Made by a program: the position numbers and the translations under genes. From NCBI GenBank assembly GCA_022843625.1, contig JALHNH010000005.1:124001-188000 (forward strand): a stretch of DNA of 64,000 nt. Direction: 5' to 3'. Below, piece by piece: positions 43,721-51,182 of this stretch. The notes beneath the pieces are model-generated. The model was not told the origin of the DNA. It searched no databases and worked only from the letters and a program-made list of their open reading frames with translations. This DNA is from Bryobacter sp. GTDB lineage: Bacteria; Acidobacteriota; Terriglobia; Bryobacterales; Bryobacteraceae. Position 1 is the first letter of the stretch. Every line of letters begins with the position of its first letter.

Positions 43721-44989
43721 TTAGACTTTTTCGGGCACTACGTAAGGCTTGCGGTAATTCCGCTTGAGCATCTTGTCGGCTTCGGCATCGCCGACAAACT
43801 TCTCTTTGGCTGAATCGAAGGTCAACTGCCGCCCGAGGCGGTAAGAGATGTTGCCGAGGTGCGCGAGGCCGCTCGATAAATGCGCTGTCTCCACCGGGCC
43901 ATTCTGGTCACTGGTCTTGCGGCTGTACACGGCCTTGATGAAGTTCTGGTAGTGGTTGCCACCAGCCTTGCGTGCCGGGCCTTTTTCTTTCTTCTGTCCC
44001 AGGTAGGTTTCAAAAGTATCGTAACCCTTGACCACCAGATAACCTTCGGTGCCGTAGAAGATGTTGCCTACGCTCGCGCCGCCTTCGTCGTTGGTCATCC
44101 AGTGACGTACTTCAAACTGGATCATCTTCTTTTCTTTCGGGTAGTGATAGAGCGAGGTCTGCACCTCGGGCGTTTCTTTATCGTCGTCAAAGGTAAACTT
44201 TCCACCGAGCGAAGTGATCTTCTCGGGGAAGCTGTCGACGCCCAGGCCCCACATGCACATGTCGGTCTCGTGGATGCCCTGATTGCCGACATCGCCGTTG
44301 CCCCATTCCCAGTGCCAATGCCAGTTGTAATGCACGTGGCGGCGGCTGAAGGGTACGTGTTGGGCAGGGCCTTCCCAAATGTCGTAGTCGAGATTGGCCG
44401 GTACGGCCTCGGGCTGCTTATTGCCGATGGAGGGTCTCCAGCGGAAGACCAGGCCACGCGACATATAGACGTTGCCGATCCCGCCCTTGCGCATCAGTGC
44501 GACGGCTTCCTGCAACGCTTCGCTCGATCGCAACTGCACGCCATGCTGTACGATGCGGTTGTACTTTTTTGCTGCCTCCACCATCTTGCGGCCCTCGAAG
44601 ATGTTGTGGCTGCCTGGCTTCTCTACGTAGACGTCTTTGCCGGCCTGGCAAGCCCAGATGGCGGCCAGCGAGTGCCAGTGATTCGGCGTGGCAATTGACA
44701 CCGCGTCGACTTCCTTGTCTTCATAAACTTTGCGCAGGTCTTTGTAGGTCTTGGTCTTCTTGCCGTACTTGCTCTGGAATTCGTCTGCACGCTTGGCGAG
44801 CAGATCTCCGTCGGGGTCGCAGATGCCGACGATCTCGGCGTCCTTGAGGCCCATGAAACCGGCGATGTGGTCTCTTCCGCGGCCATTGACGCCCAGCGTC
44901 ACCACGCGGATCTTGTCATTGGGCGAACGCGCCCCCTGCACCAGTGGTGCGGCCAGGGCACCCATCATAAACATGCGTCGCGAACTCAT
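43721..44989 (-). CDS. Gfo/Idh/MocA-family oxidoreductase, Tat-like leader
   Basis: 422 residues. A leader with Arg-Arg (MSSRRMFMMGALAAPLVQGA) suggests Tat export of a pre-folded, cofactor-loaded enzyme. The NAD(P)-binding part has 'VVTLGVNGRGRDHIAGFMG', 'VSIATPNHWHSLAAIWACQAGKDV' and the family motif 'VYVEKPGSHNIFEGRKMV'. The C-terminal part binds the sugar ('HWHWEWGNGDVGNQGIHETDM'). Members oxidise or isomerise sugars and sugar derivatives. A hairpin terminator follows. Monocistronic. Confidence 0.9.
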   Translation of the reverse strand: MSSRRMFMMGALAAPLVQGARSPNDKIRVVTLGVNGRGRDHIAGFMGLKDAEIVGICDPDGDLLAKRADEFQSKYGKKTKTYKDLRKVYEDKEVDAVSIATPNHWHSLAAIWACQAGKDVYVEKPGSHNIFEGRKMVEAAKKYNRIVQHGVQLRSSEALQEAVALMRKGGIGNVYMSRGLVFRWRPSIGNKQPEAVPANLDYDIWEGPAQHVPFSRRHVHYNWHWHWEWGNGDVGNQGIHETDMCMWGLGVDSFPEKITSLGGKFTFDDDKETPEVQTSLYHYPKEKKMIQFEVRHWMTNDEGGASVGNIFYGTEGYLVVKGYDTFETYLGQKKEKGPARKAGGNHYQNFIKAVYSRKTSDQNGPVETAHLSSGLAHLGNISYRLGRQLTFDSAKEKFVGDAEADKMLKRNYRKPYVVPEKV

Positions 44990-45023
44990 ATTCCAGCACT
45001 CCTTTTCCGCCTATCCTATCACT

Positions 45024-45569
45024 ATGACTTCTCCTGCACTGCCCGATGTTCATGCCGTACACAACGCCTTTATCACTGCCGCTGTTGCTCGTCTTCGACA
45101 GCAGGAATCCCGGATCCACGATTGCATCCGGCTTCTCTCTGAAGACCAGGTTTGGGCCAGGGGCAACGAGAATTCGAATTCGGTGGCGAATCTGGTGTTG
45201 CATTTGATCGGGAATCTGGGGCAATGGGTGGTTGCTGGCGTCGGCGGGGCGCCCGATCATCGCGACCGCGACTCTGAATTCCAGACTCTCGCCGGGATTT
45301 CACGGGAGGAGCTCTCCGCCCGGCTCAAAGCCCGGATGGATCAGGTGGTGGATGTGATCGAAAAAATCCCCGCCTACAGATTGCTGGAAATGGTGACCCC
45401 GCAGGGCTATTCGCTGCCCGTTATGGAGGTTATCACACACATAACAGAGCACTTCTACCATCATGGCGGGCAGATCATGTTGCTCACCAAGCTCTACTTG
45501 AATGTGGATCTGGCCTATTACAAACACCTTGCTTCAAATAATGTCAACCATACTGAAACGATTCCTTAA
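45024..45569 (+). CDS. DinB/DUF1572-like four-helix-bundle protein
   Basis: 181 residues from ATG 45024; a longer frame from 44751 would cover the divergent oxidoreductase gene and is rejected. The order 'FITAAVARLRQQESRIHDCIRLLSED', 'NSVANLVLHLIGNLGQWVVAGVGG' and 'EVITHITEHFYHHGGQIMLLTKLYL' gives the His residues (one in 'LVLHLIGN', one in 'HITEHFYHHGGQ') that form the three-His metal site of the DinB/YfiT fold. The role may be a metal-dependent thiol transferase or damage-response protein; it is not determined. Confidence 0.82.
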   Translation: MTSPALPDVHAVHNAFITAAVARLRQQESRIHDCIRLLSEDQVWARGNENSNSVANLVLHLIGNLGQWVVAGVGGAPDHRDRDSEFQTLAGISREELSARLKARMDQVVDVIEKIPAYRLLEMVTPQGYSLPVMEVITHITEHFYHHGGQIMLLTKLYLNVDLAYYKHLASNNVNHTETIP

Positions 45570-45607
45570 TAAAAAAAATGATTGTGGCCGATAAAAAAGA
45601 ATGCAAC

Positions 45608-45627
45608 ATACGCTGATTTCCGCGTAT
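45608..45627 (+). terminator. Weak stem-loop after the DinB-like gene
   Basis: ATACGC (45608-45613) pairs with GCGTAT (45622-45627) around an 8-base loop, followed by CTTTATT. Only 6 bp, so a low-confidence terminator. It lies in the 85-base AT-rich gap before the metzincin-like gene. Confidence 0.3.
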
Positions 45628-45654
45628 CTTTATTAGCGAGGCCCAGTTTGCCAA

Positions 45655-46251
45655 ATGCGATCTTTGTTGACCGCCACAACTACACTACTTCTGTGCACAA
45701 TCCCTGCGCTCCGCGCAGACTCACTCCCCAATCTCACAGTTTTGCTCTCTGTTGATGGCAAAGCTTCTACTGCTGCCCTGAACGAGATGAAGTCAGAACT
45801 CAACTCGATTATGAAAGAGACAGGTCGAAATCTGGACGTCCGGCTGCGTAGCCAGGCCGCTCCGAATGAGACCTTCAACGACGTCGTGCTCGTCAAATTG
45901 AAGGGCACCTGCAAAATGGAAAGAATGATCCCCTTCATGGACGAGCGAGGTCCGCTGGCCTGGACGCATTCCACCGACGGGGCAATCCTTCCCTTTGCTG
46001 AAGTGTCCTGCGATCGAATTGCGAATGCCGTAGCGGGGGCGTTATGGGGTGGCCAGCGCAAGCAGGCCGACATGTTGTTGGGGCGTGCCATGGGCCGCGT
46101 TCTGGCACACGAGCTTTATCACATCATCGGGAAGACCCACGAGCACAACGCGGACGGCTCGCTGGCCAAGGAAGCGATTTCAGCCAAGCAACTGATCTCG
46201 GACAAGCGAATTACCTTCGACATGCGGGATCTCAACCGCATGACGCCTTAG
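45655..46251 (+). CDS. Small exported metzincin-like metalloprotease
   Basis: 198 residues with a signal peptide (MRSLLTATTTLLLCTIPALRA). The mature part holds a full metzincin zinc motif HExxHxxGxxH: 'HELYHIIGKTHEH', with His152, Glu153, His156, Gly159 and His162. A Met follows in 'ITFDMRDLNRM', which could be the Met-turn. Two Cys (in 'LKGTCKME' and 'AEVSCDRI') may form a disulfide. At about 175 mature residues it is far smaller than most metzincins and I recognise no named family. The convergent purB stop lies 2 bases away. Confidence 0.72.
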   Translation: MRSLLTATTTLLLCTIPALRADSLPNLTVLLSVDGKASTAALNEMKSELNSIMKETGRNLDVRLRSQAAPNETFNDVVLVKLKGTCKMERMIPFMDERGPLAWTHSTDGAILPFAEVSCDRIANAVAGALWGGQRKQADMLLGRAMGRVLAHELYHIIGKTHEHNADGSLAKEAISAKQLISDKRITFDMRDLNRMTP

Positions 46252-46252
46252 G

Positions 46253-47563
46253 CTAATCGGCGAAGACCCGCGCAAACAGCTTGTCGATGTTCTTGAGTTG
46301 TCGTCCGGCAGAGAAGGTCTCATCCAGCTTCTCAGCGCTCAAGTACTTCGTCACCTCTGGGTCGGCAGCGACCGCTGTCTTAAAGCTAGTCCCATTCTCC
46401 CAGCACTGCATCGCGTGCGCCTGCACCAGCCGGTAAGCCGTCTCGCGCAGCATCCCTGCCTCGGCCAGATCCAGCAACAACTGCCCGCTAAACACGATGC
46501 CAAGCGTGGCGTTGAAGTTCGCCATCATGCGATCCTCATTCACTCGCATCCCCTCAACCAGCCAGGTCGTTTTGGCCAGTAGGTAATCCGTCAGGATGGT
46601 CGAATCGGGTAGGATCACACGTTCCACCGAGCTATGCGAGATGTCGCGTTCATGCCACAGTGCGATGTTTTCAAACGCCGCCTGCAAGTTCGACCGCACG
46701 ATACGGGCCAGGCCGCAAATCTGCTCGCACACGATCGGGTTCTTCTTGTGCGGCATCGCGCTCGAACCCTTCTGCCCGGGGGCGAAGGGCTCTTCCGCTT
46801 CACGTACTTCGGTCCGCTGCAGATGGCGCACTTCCAAGGCAATCTTTTCGAGCGTCGCGCAGATCAGCGCCAATACCGAGATGTAATTCGCATGAAGATC
46901 ACGCGAGAGTACCTGGCTTGAAACCGGAGCTGCCTTCAGCCCCAACCCTTCGCAGATCAACTCCTCAGACTCAGGCGAAAGATGTGCAAACGCACCCACC
47001 GCACCAGATGTCTTGCCGACTCGGATCTCTTCCGCCGCGCGGTCAAAACGCTCTGCGTTGCGCTTGAGCTCGTCATAGAAATTCGCCAGCTTCAGACCAA
47101 AGGTGATCGGCTCGGCATGAACCCCATGCGTTCGGCCAATCTGGATCGTGTCTTTGTGTTCAAAGGCACGCTTCTTGAGAGCCTCAAGGAGGCCTTCGAG
47201 TCCCTTGGCGATCAAGCCGCTTGATTGCTTGATTTGCAGCGCCTGCGCGGTGTCGACGACATCGTTCGAAGTTAAACCGTAGTGCAGCCAGCGCGAGTGC
47301 TCAGCCTGGCCCTTGTCCTTCAGGGTTTCGGCAACGGCAGTGGTGAAAGCAATCACATCATGCTTCACCTCACGCTCGATTTCACCAATACGGTCTACTG
47401 AGAAACCGGCATGCGCGCGCAAGGCGGTAGCTGCCTCAACCGGCACCAGGCCCAGATGAGCCAATGCTTCAGACGCAGCCAGCTCTACATCGAGCCAGCA
47501 CTGATATTTGTTGTGTTCGGACCAGATTCGGCCCATCTCCGGGCGTGTATAACGTTGGATCAT
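46253..47563 (-). CDS. purB: Adenylosuccinate lyase
   Basis: 436 residues of the fumarase/aspartase superfamily. The signature loop is 'GSSAMPHKKNPI', and 'RTHGVHAEPITFGLKLANF' and 'TSNDVVDTAQALQIKQ' are the other conserved regions. The enzyme splits SAICAR and adenylosuccinate in purine synthesis. The upstream MBL-fold gene ends 8 bases before this start, so they are probably co-transcribed. The length is normal and all key segments are intact. Confidence 0.96.
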   Translation of the reverse strand: MIQRYTRPEMGRIWSEHNKYQCWLDVELAASEALAHLGLVPVEAATALRAHAGFSVDRIGEIEREVKHDVIAFTTAVAETLKDKGQAEHSRWLHYGLTSNDVVDTAQALQIKQSSGLIAKGLEGLLEALKKRAFEHKDTIQIGRTHGVHAEPITFGLKLANFYDELKRNAERFDRAAEEIRVGKTSGAVGAFAHLSPESEELICEGLGLKAAPVSSQVLSRDLHANYISVLALICATLEKIALEVRHLQRTEVREAEEPFAPGQKGSSAMPHKKNPIVCEQICGLARIVRSNLQAAFENIALWHERDISHSSVERVILPDSTILTDYLLAKTTWLVEGMRVNEDRMMANFNATLGIVFSGQLLLDLAEAGMLRETAYRLVQAHAMQCWENGTSFKTAVAADPEVTKYLSAEKLDETFSAGRQLKNIDKLFARVFAD

Positions 47564-47571
47564 GATTCAAC

Positions 47572-48354
47572 CTAAATTTCAAAAAATGAAGACTGCTGGC
47601 GTGGTTCTGACACCGATAGATCGATGTTGGTCAGGCCCCGCCGGTCAATCGCTTGCGCTGCCACCATATGGGCCAGCGCGGGTAAATTGTTTTGTTCGCT
47701 CAGGTGCCCCAGCACCAGTTTCCTCGTGCGTGGCGACAGATCATCGAGGATGAACTGGCTCACCACATCGTTGGATAAATGCCCACGTCGCGACATGACG
47801 CGCTGCTTGAGGCTCCACGGGTAAGGCCCTACTTTTAGCATCTCCAGATCGTGATTGGATTCCAGCAGAAGGATGTCGCAATCCTGCAAATGGTAGCGGA
47901 TCGAATCGGGCATATAGCCAAGATCGGTGCAAACGCCCACCTTGCGCCCGTTCGAGCTGAAGGTATAACCGACAGGGTCTTCTGCATCGTGAGGGAGGGA
48001 GAAAGACTGCACCTCAAACGATCCGATCGATAGCTTGGTACCGGCTTGAAAAGGCTTGAAGTACATCGCTTCTTTCCCCTCTTCAAGTGCATTGGCCGTA
48101 GCGGAGGTAAGATAAACCGGCTTGGCCAGTTTCTTCGCAATCGGACCCAGCCCCGACACATGGTCGCAATGCTCGTGGGTGATGAGAATGGCATCGATGC
48201 AGCAAGGGTCAATGCCATTTGCTTCGAGACGCGCAAAGGTCTCCTTGCGCGACAGCCCGCAATCGACCAGCAGATGAGTCACACCATCGCTAATGTATGC
48301 GGAATTACCGGCGCTGGAACTGGCGAGGATGAGAAATCGGACAGGGAATAACAC
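47572..48354 (-). CDS. MBL-fold metallohydrolase, YycJ/WalJ-like
   Basis: 260 residues from GTG 48354 (MLFPVRFLILASSSAGNSAYI); a longer frame from 48429 adds residues unlike the family. The metal motif 'ILITHEHCDHVSGL' (HxHxDH) and later 'GHLSNDVVSQFI' match the YycJ/WalJ group, which are exonuclease-like proteins linked to DNA or cell-wall processes. 'GVCTDLGYMPDSIRYHLQDCDILLLESNHD' carries the bridging Asp. It lies directly upstream of purB. It overlaps the small gene upstream by 76 bases if that gene is real. Confidence 0.85.
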   Translation of the reverse strand: MLFPVRFLILASSSAGNSAYISDGVTHLLVDCGLSRKETFARLEANGIDPCCIDAILITHEHCDHVSGLGPIAKKLAKPVYLTSATANALEEGKEAMYFKPFQAGTKLSIGSFEVQSFSLPHDAEDPVGYTFSSNGRKVGVCTDLGYMPDSIRYHLQDCDILLLESNHDLEMLKVGPYPWSLKQRVMSRRGHLSNDVVSQFILDDLSPRTRKLVLGHLSEQNNLPALAHMVAAQAIDRRGLTNIDLSVSEPRQQSSFFEI

Positions 48355-48590
48355 TCGATTGGCTTGAACTGCCAGTCTAGCAAGAAGCGCAGGAATCGGC
48401 CATCGGCCGCTGGTTTGGCACTCAAACACTCCACTACCAACTCCGTAATATCCTGCGGATCAATGGGGTTGGTGCGTGCCAGACGATTGCCGATCAAAGA
48501 CAGAATCCCTTCACCTGGAGCTTCTACAGCGGTTCTTGACCCAAGCAGGGTGCGTGTGATTTCATCTTTGTTGATGATCACCGTGCACAC
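48279..48590 (-). CDS. Small ORF of uncertain status, upstream of the MBL gene
   Basis: 103 residues, GTG start (48590), 23 bases from the divergent aldehyde dehydrogenase gene. The first ~80 residues ('IINKDEITRTLLGSRTAVEAPGEGILSLIGN', then 'IDPQDITELVVECLSAKPAADGRFLRFLLDW') look like a folded small protein. The last ~25 residues overlap the start of the MBL gene in another frame, so the true gene may end differently. No family is recognised. Two in-frame GTG codons compete as the start. Confidence 0.45.
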   Translation of the reverse strand: MCTVIINKDEITRTLLGSRTAVEAPGEGILSLIGNRLARTNPIDPQDITELVVECLSAKPAADGRFLRFLLDWQFKPIECYSLSDFSSSPVPAPVIPHTLAMV

Positions 48591-48601
48591 GCGCGGTTTT
48601 T

Positions 48602-48607
48602 GAGGAG
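48602..48607 (+). promoter_or_regulatory. Shine-Dalgarno of the second aldehyde dehydrogenase
   Basis: GAGGAG lies 6 bases before ATG 48614, a near-perfect ribosome-binding site that fixes this start. Confidence 0.7.
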
Positions 48608-48613
48608 TGCGTT

Positions 48614-50011
48614 ATGACATTTGAACGGTTGAATCCGATGACGGGCGAGGTGGCTTCGACGGCGCGTGCGATGACGGTGGCGGAGGCGGTGGCGGTGGCC
48701 GAGCGGGCTGACGCGGCGTTTCCGGCGTGGTCGGCGACAGGGCCGAACGCGCGGCGGGCATTGTTGATGAAGGCCGCTGACGCATTGCAGGCCAAGGCAC
48801 CGGCGTTCGCCGAGGCGATGCTGGCCGAGACCGGGGCGACGATAGGCTTTGCGATGTTCAACGTGCACCTGGCCGTAGACGTGATTCGGGAGGCGGCCGC
48901 TTTAACAACGCAGATCGGTGGCGAGGTGATTCCTTCCGATAGGCCCGGTTGCCTTGCGATGGCTTTGCGTGAACCCGTGGGTGTGATGTTGGGAATTGCG
49001 CCCTGGAATGGGCCGGTGGTTCTGGGAGTGCGCGCTTTGGCCGTGCCGCTGGCTTGCGGAAATACCGTGATTTTGAAAGCGAGCGAGAAGTGTCCGCGAA
49101 CGCATCAGTTAGTTATAGAAGCGTTCGAAGAGGCTGGCTTTCCCGACGGTGTGGTGAACATGGTGACGAATGCGCCAGCCGATGCGGCGGAAGTGGTGGG
49201 TGCGCTGATCGATCATCCCGCAGTGCGGCGGATCAACTTTACGGGTTCAACGGCCGTTGGCCGAACGGTGGCCCAGCGGGCGGCGACTCATTTGAAGCCG
49301 GTGTTGCTCGAACTAGGCGGAAAGGCGCCTTTGTTGGTTCTCGAAGACGCCGATCTGGATGAGGCGGTGAAGGCCGCGGCGTTCGGGGCGTTCATGAACC
49401 AGGGCCAGATTTGCATGTCGACGGAGCGGATTATTGTGTTGGACGCCGTGGCCGATGCGTTCGTGGAGAAGTTCCGGGTGAAGGCGGCTTCGCTGGCAGT
49501 GGGCGATCCGCGGGAAGGGAAGACTCCGCTGGGCGCGGTGGCGGAGCTTGGAACCGTAGCGAATGTCGCTGCTCTGGTTGAAGATGCTTTGTCGAAGGGC
49601 GCCGCACGCTTGACCGGTGGCAAAGCCGAAGGGGTGCTGGTGCCTGCGACCGTGATCGACCGCGTGACGCCTGCCATGCGCTTGTTCCATGAGGAGAGTT
49701 TTGGTCCGGTGGTGGCTGTGGTCCGCGCCTCCGATGAGGCAGAGGCGATCCGGCTTGCCAACGATACGGAGTATGGCTTGGCGGCATCGGTCTTCACTCG
49801 CGATACGGTACGCGGTTTGAGAGTGGCGCGGCAGATCAAGAGTGGCATTTGCCACGTGAACGGACCCACGGTGCATGATGAGCCGCAGATGCCGTTTGGG
49901 GGCGTGAATGGTTCCGGCTATGGGCGCTTTGGCGGCAAGGCGGGTATCGATGCATTCACGGAATTACGTTGGATTACGATCGACACCCAACCGGGGCAAT
50001 ATCCGATTTAA
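48614..50011 (+). CDS. Aldehyde dehydrogenase, salicylaldehyde/vanillin dehydrogenase-like
   Basis: 465 residues. 'GIAPWNGPVVLGVRALAVPLACGNTVILKASEKCPRT' style segments are conserved in salicylaldehyde and vanillin dehydrogenases; Glu in 'LLELGGKAPLLV' and Cys in 'QGQICMSTERI' are the catalytic pair. The sequence is strikingly close to proteobacterial versions by eye, and the first ~300 bases are rich in GCG/GTG codons unlike the flanking genes, which points to acquisition by transfer (inference). It is monocistronic; no aromatic pathway gene lies nearby, so the true substrate is open. Confidence 0.9.
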   Translation: MTFERLNPMTGEVASTARAMTVAEAVAVAERADAAFPAWSATGPNARRALLMKAADALQAKAPAFAEAMLAETGATIGFAMFNVHLAVDVIREAAALTTQIGGEVIPSDRPGCLAMALREPVGVMLGIAPWNGPVVLGVRALAVPLACGNTVILKASEKCPRTHQLVIEAFEEAGFPDGVVNMVTNAPADAAEVVGALIDHPAVRRINFTGSTAVGRTVAQRAATHLKPVLLELGGKAPLLVLEDADLDEAVKAAAFGAFMNQGQICMSTERIIVLDAVADAFVEKFRVKAASLAVGDPREGKTPLGAVAELGTVANVAALVEDALSKGAARLTGGKAEGVLVPATVIDRVTPAMRLFHEESFGPVVAVVRASDEAEAIRLANDTEYGLAASVFTRDTVRGLRVARQIKSGICHVNGPTVHDEPQMPFGGVNGSGYGRFGGKAGIDAFTELRWITIDTQPGQYPI

Positions 50012-50041
50012 GGGGTAGGTAGCGGAAGCCCTCTCACCCAA

Positions 50042-50734
50042 TTACAGTCGTAAAAGGCTGCGCAAGTAGTTGAGTTCGCGTTGAAATATAGGGATCTCGA
50101 GATCAATTGCCCACACACCGTCCGCTTTGCGCCGCACGGCCCGTCCGCGTTTGAAATCCGCAGGCTCTTTGGCCCAATTCAATCCTTTTGCATGGAGCAG
50201 ATCATGCTTCTCGGCTTCTGACTTTCCCAGCAACTCCTCATGCGAATAATGGGCCGAAGCCAGCATATTCAGGCTATTGGCAGAGGCATCGAGTTGCCTC
50301 CAGATAAAGTACTTCTCCACCTCGCTTGCCTGCGCAATCACCATCGCACGGCAATCAAAGCTTGCGAGCTTCGGGCAAGGGAAGGCCCGGGCAAAGGCCG
50401 CAGTAAACACGCTCGCCGCTACAGACACGATCTTCTGCAGGTTGCCGTCAAACCACAACGGGCTCTTTTCGGTTTCAAAGTCTGTCAGCAGGAACGAATA
50501 CTCGTCGCTCTGCCCATAGGCGAAACGGCATCCCGTCATCTCAGTGCAGAGGGCGAGAGCTGCCTGATCGAGCGCATCGGCTAGCGGCCGGCAGTAGGGA
50601 CGCTCCAGCCCCTTGGTGAATTGATGGAAGCTCCGCCCGTCGATCCGCAGCACCACGTGCGTCTGCCGTGGCAGCTGGATGCGCAGCGCGTCTTCGTAAT
50701 ATTGCTTGATTCGTGAGCCGAGTTCGTCTTTCAT
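50042..50734 (-). CDS. Thg1-like 3'-5' polymerase (tRNAHis guanylyltransferase family)
   Basis: 230 residues. 'LRIDGRSFHQFT' (Asp32) and 'YGQSDEYSFLL' (Asp77, Glu78) supply the carboxylates of the Thg1 palm domain, aligned with Asp29, Asp76 and Glu77 of eukaryotic Thg1. The HINNLYN block of true Thg1 is replaced by 'ASANSLNML' and followed by 'HYSHEELLGKSEAEKHDLL', the pattern of bacterial Thg1-like proteins (TLPs). TLPs extend nucleic acid in the 3'-5' direction and repair 5'-truncated tRNAs. They are uncommon in bacteria. It is divergent from a PIN-domain gene with 19 bases between. Confidence 0.9.
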   Translation of the reverse strand: MKDELGSRIKQYYEDALRIQLPRQTHVVLRIDGRSFHQFTKGLERPYCRPLADALDQAALALCTEMTGCRFAYGQSDEYSFLLTDFETEKSPLWFDGNLQKIVSVAASVFTAAFARAFPCPKLASFDCRAMVIAQASEVEKYFIWRQLDASANSLNMLASAHYSHEELLGKSEAEKHDLLHAKGLNWAKEPADFKRGRAVRRKADGVWAIDLEIPIFQRELNYLRSLLRL

Positions 50735-50753
50735 GCGCTAGCTTGGGGAAGGA

Positions 50754-51182
50754 ATGCGGGTCGTCCTAGATACCAACATACTAATATCCGCCTGCTGGAA
50801 GCCGGGCGGGCTGGAGGAGCAGGTGATCGAGCTCGGTCTTGCCGACCACTTCACCATGGTCGTCAGCCCCGAGCTTTGGGCCGAATACGTCGAAGTCCTG
50901 GCAAGGCCCAAGTTCCTGAAGCTCAAGCCCCGCATCGATACTTTATTTGCTCGCCTTGAGGCCAAGGTCTTAAAGACTGCAACCCATTCGAAGCTGACAC
51001 TGGCGAGCGACCCCGACGACAACATCGTCCTCGAGTGCGCCCTAGACACCGGTGCGGACTACATCATCACCGGAAACCTCAAACACTATCCACTCGATTG
51101 GCCGGTGGCGCGCATCGTCAATGCGCGCCAGTTCTTCGATCAAACGGGCTACTGCAACCTGGTGGCTTCGGCCGTGCCGTAA
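50754..51182 (+). CDS. PIN-domain ribonuclease (toxin-like), no antitoxin seen
   Basis: 142 residues. The acidic active site reads 'MRVVLDTNILIS' (Asp6), 'SPELWAEYVEVLARPKF' and 'ASDPDDNIVLECALDTGADYIITGNLKHY', the pattern of the 'PIN family toxin' group related to VapC. No small antitoxin gene lies upstream; instead the Thg1-like gene is divergent 19 bases away. PIN toxins typically cut tRNA or rRNA. The 3' end overlaps the convergent M14 peptidase by 34 bases. Confidence 0.85.
   Translation: MRVVLDTNILISACWKPGGLEEQVIELGLADHFTMVVSPELWAEYVEVLARPKFLKLKPRIDTLFARLEAKVLKTATHSKLTLASDPDDNIVLECALDTGADYIITGNLKHYPLDWPVARIVNARQFFDQTGYCNLVASAVP

Noticed and set aside
44751-45023. N-terminal extension of the DinB-like frame
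   Set aside because: It overlaps the divergent oxidoreductase gene; the family start is at ATG 45024.
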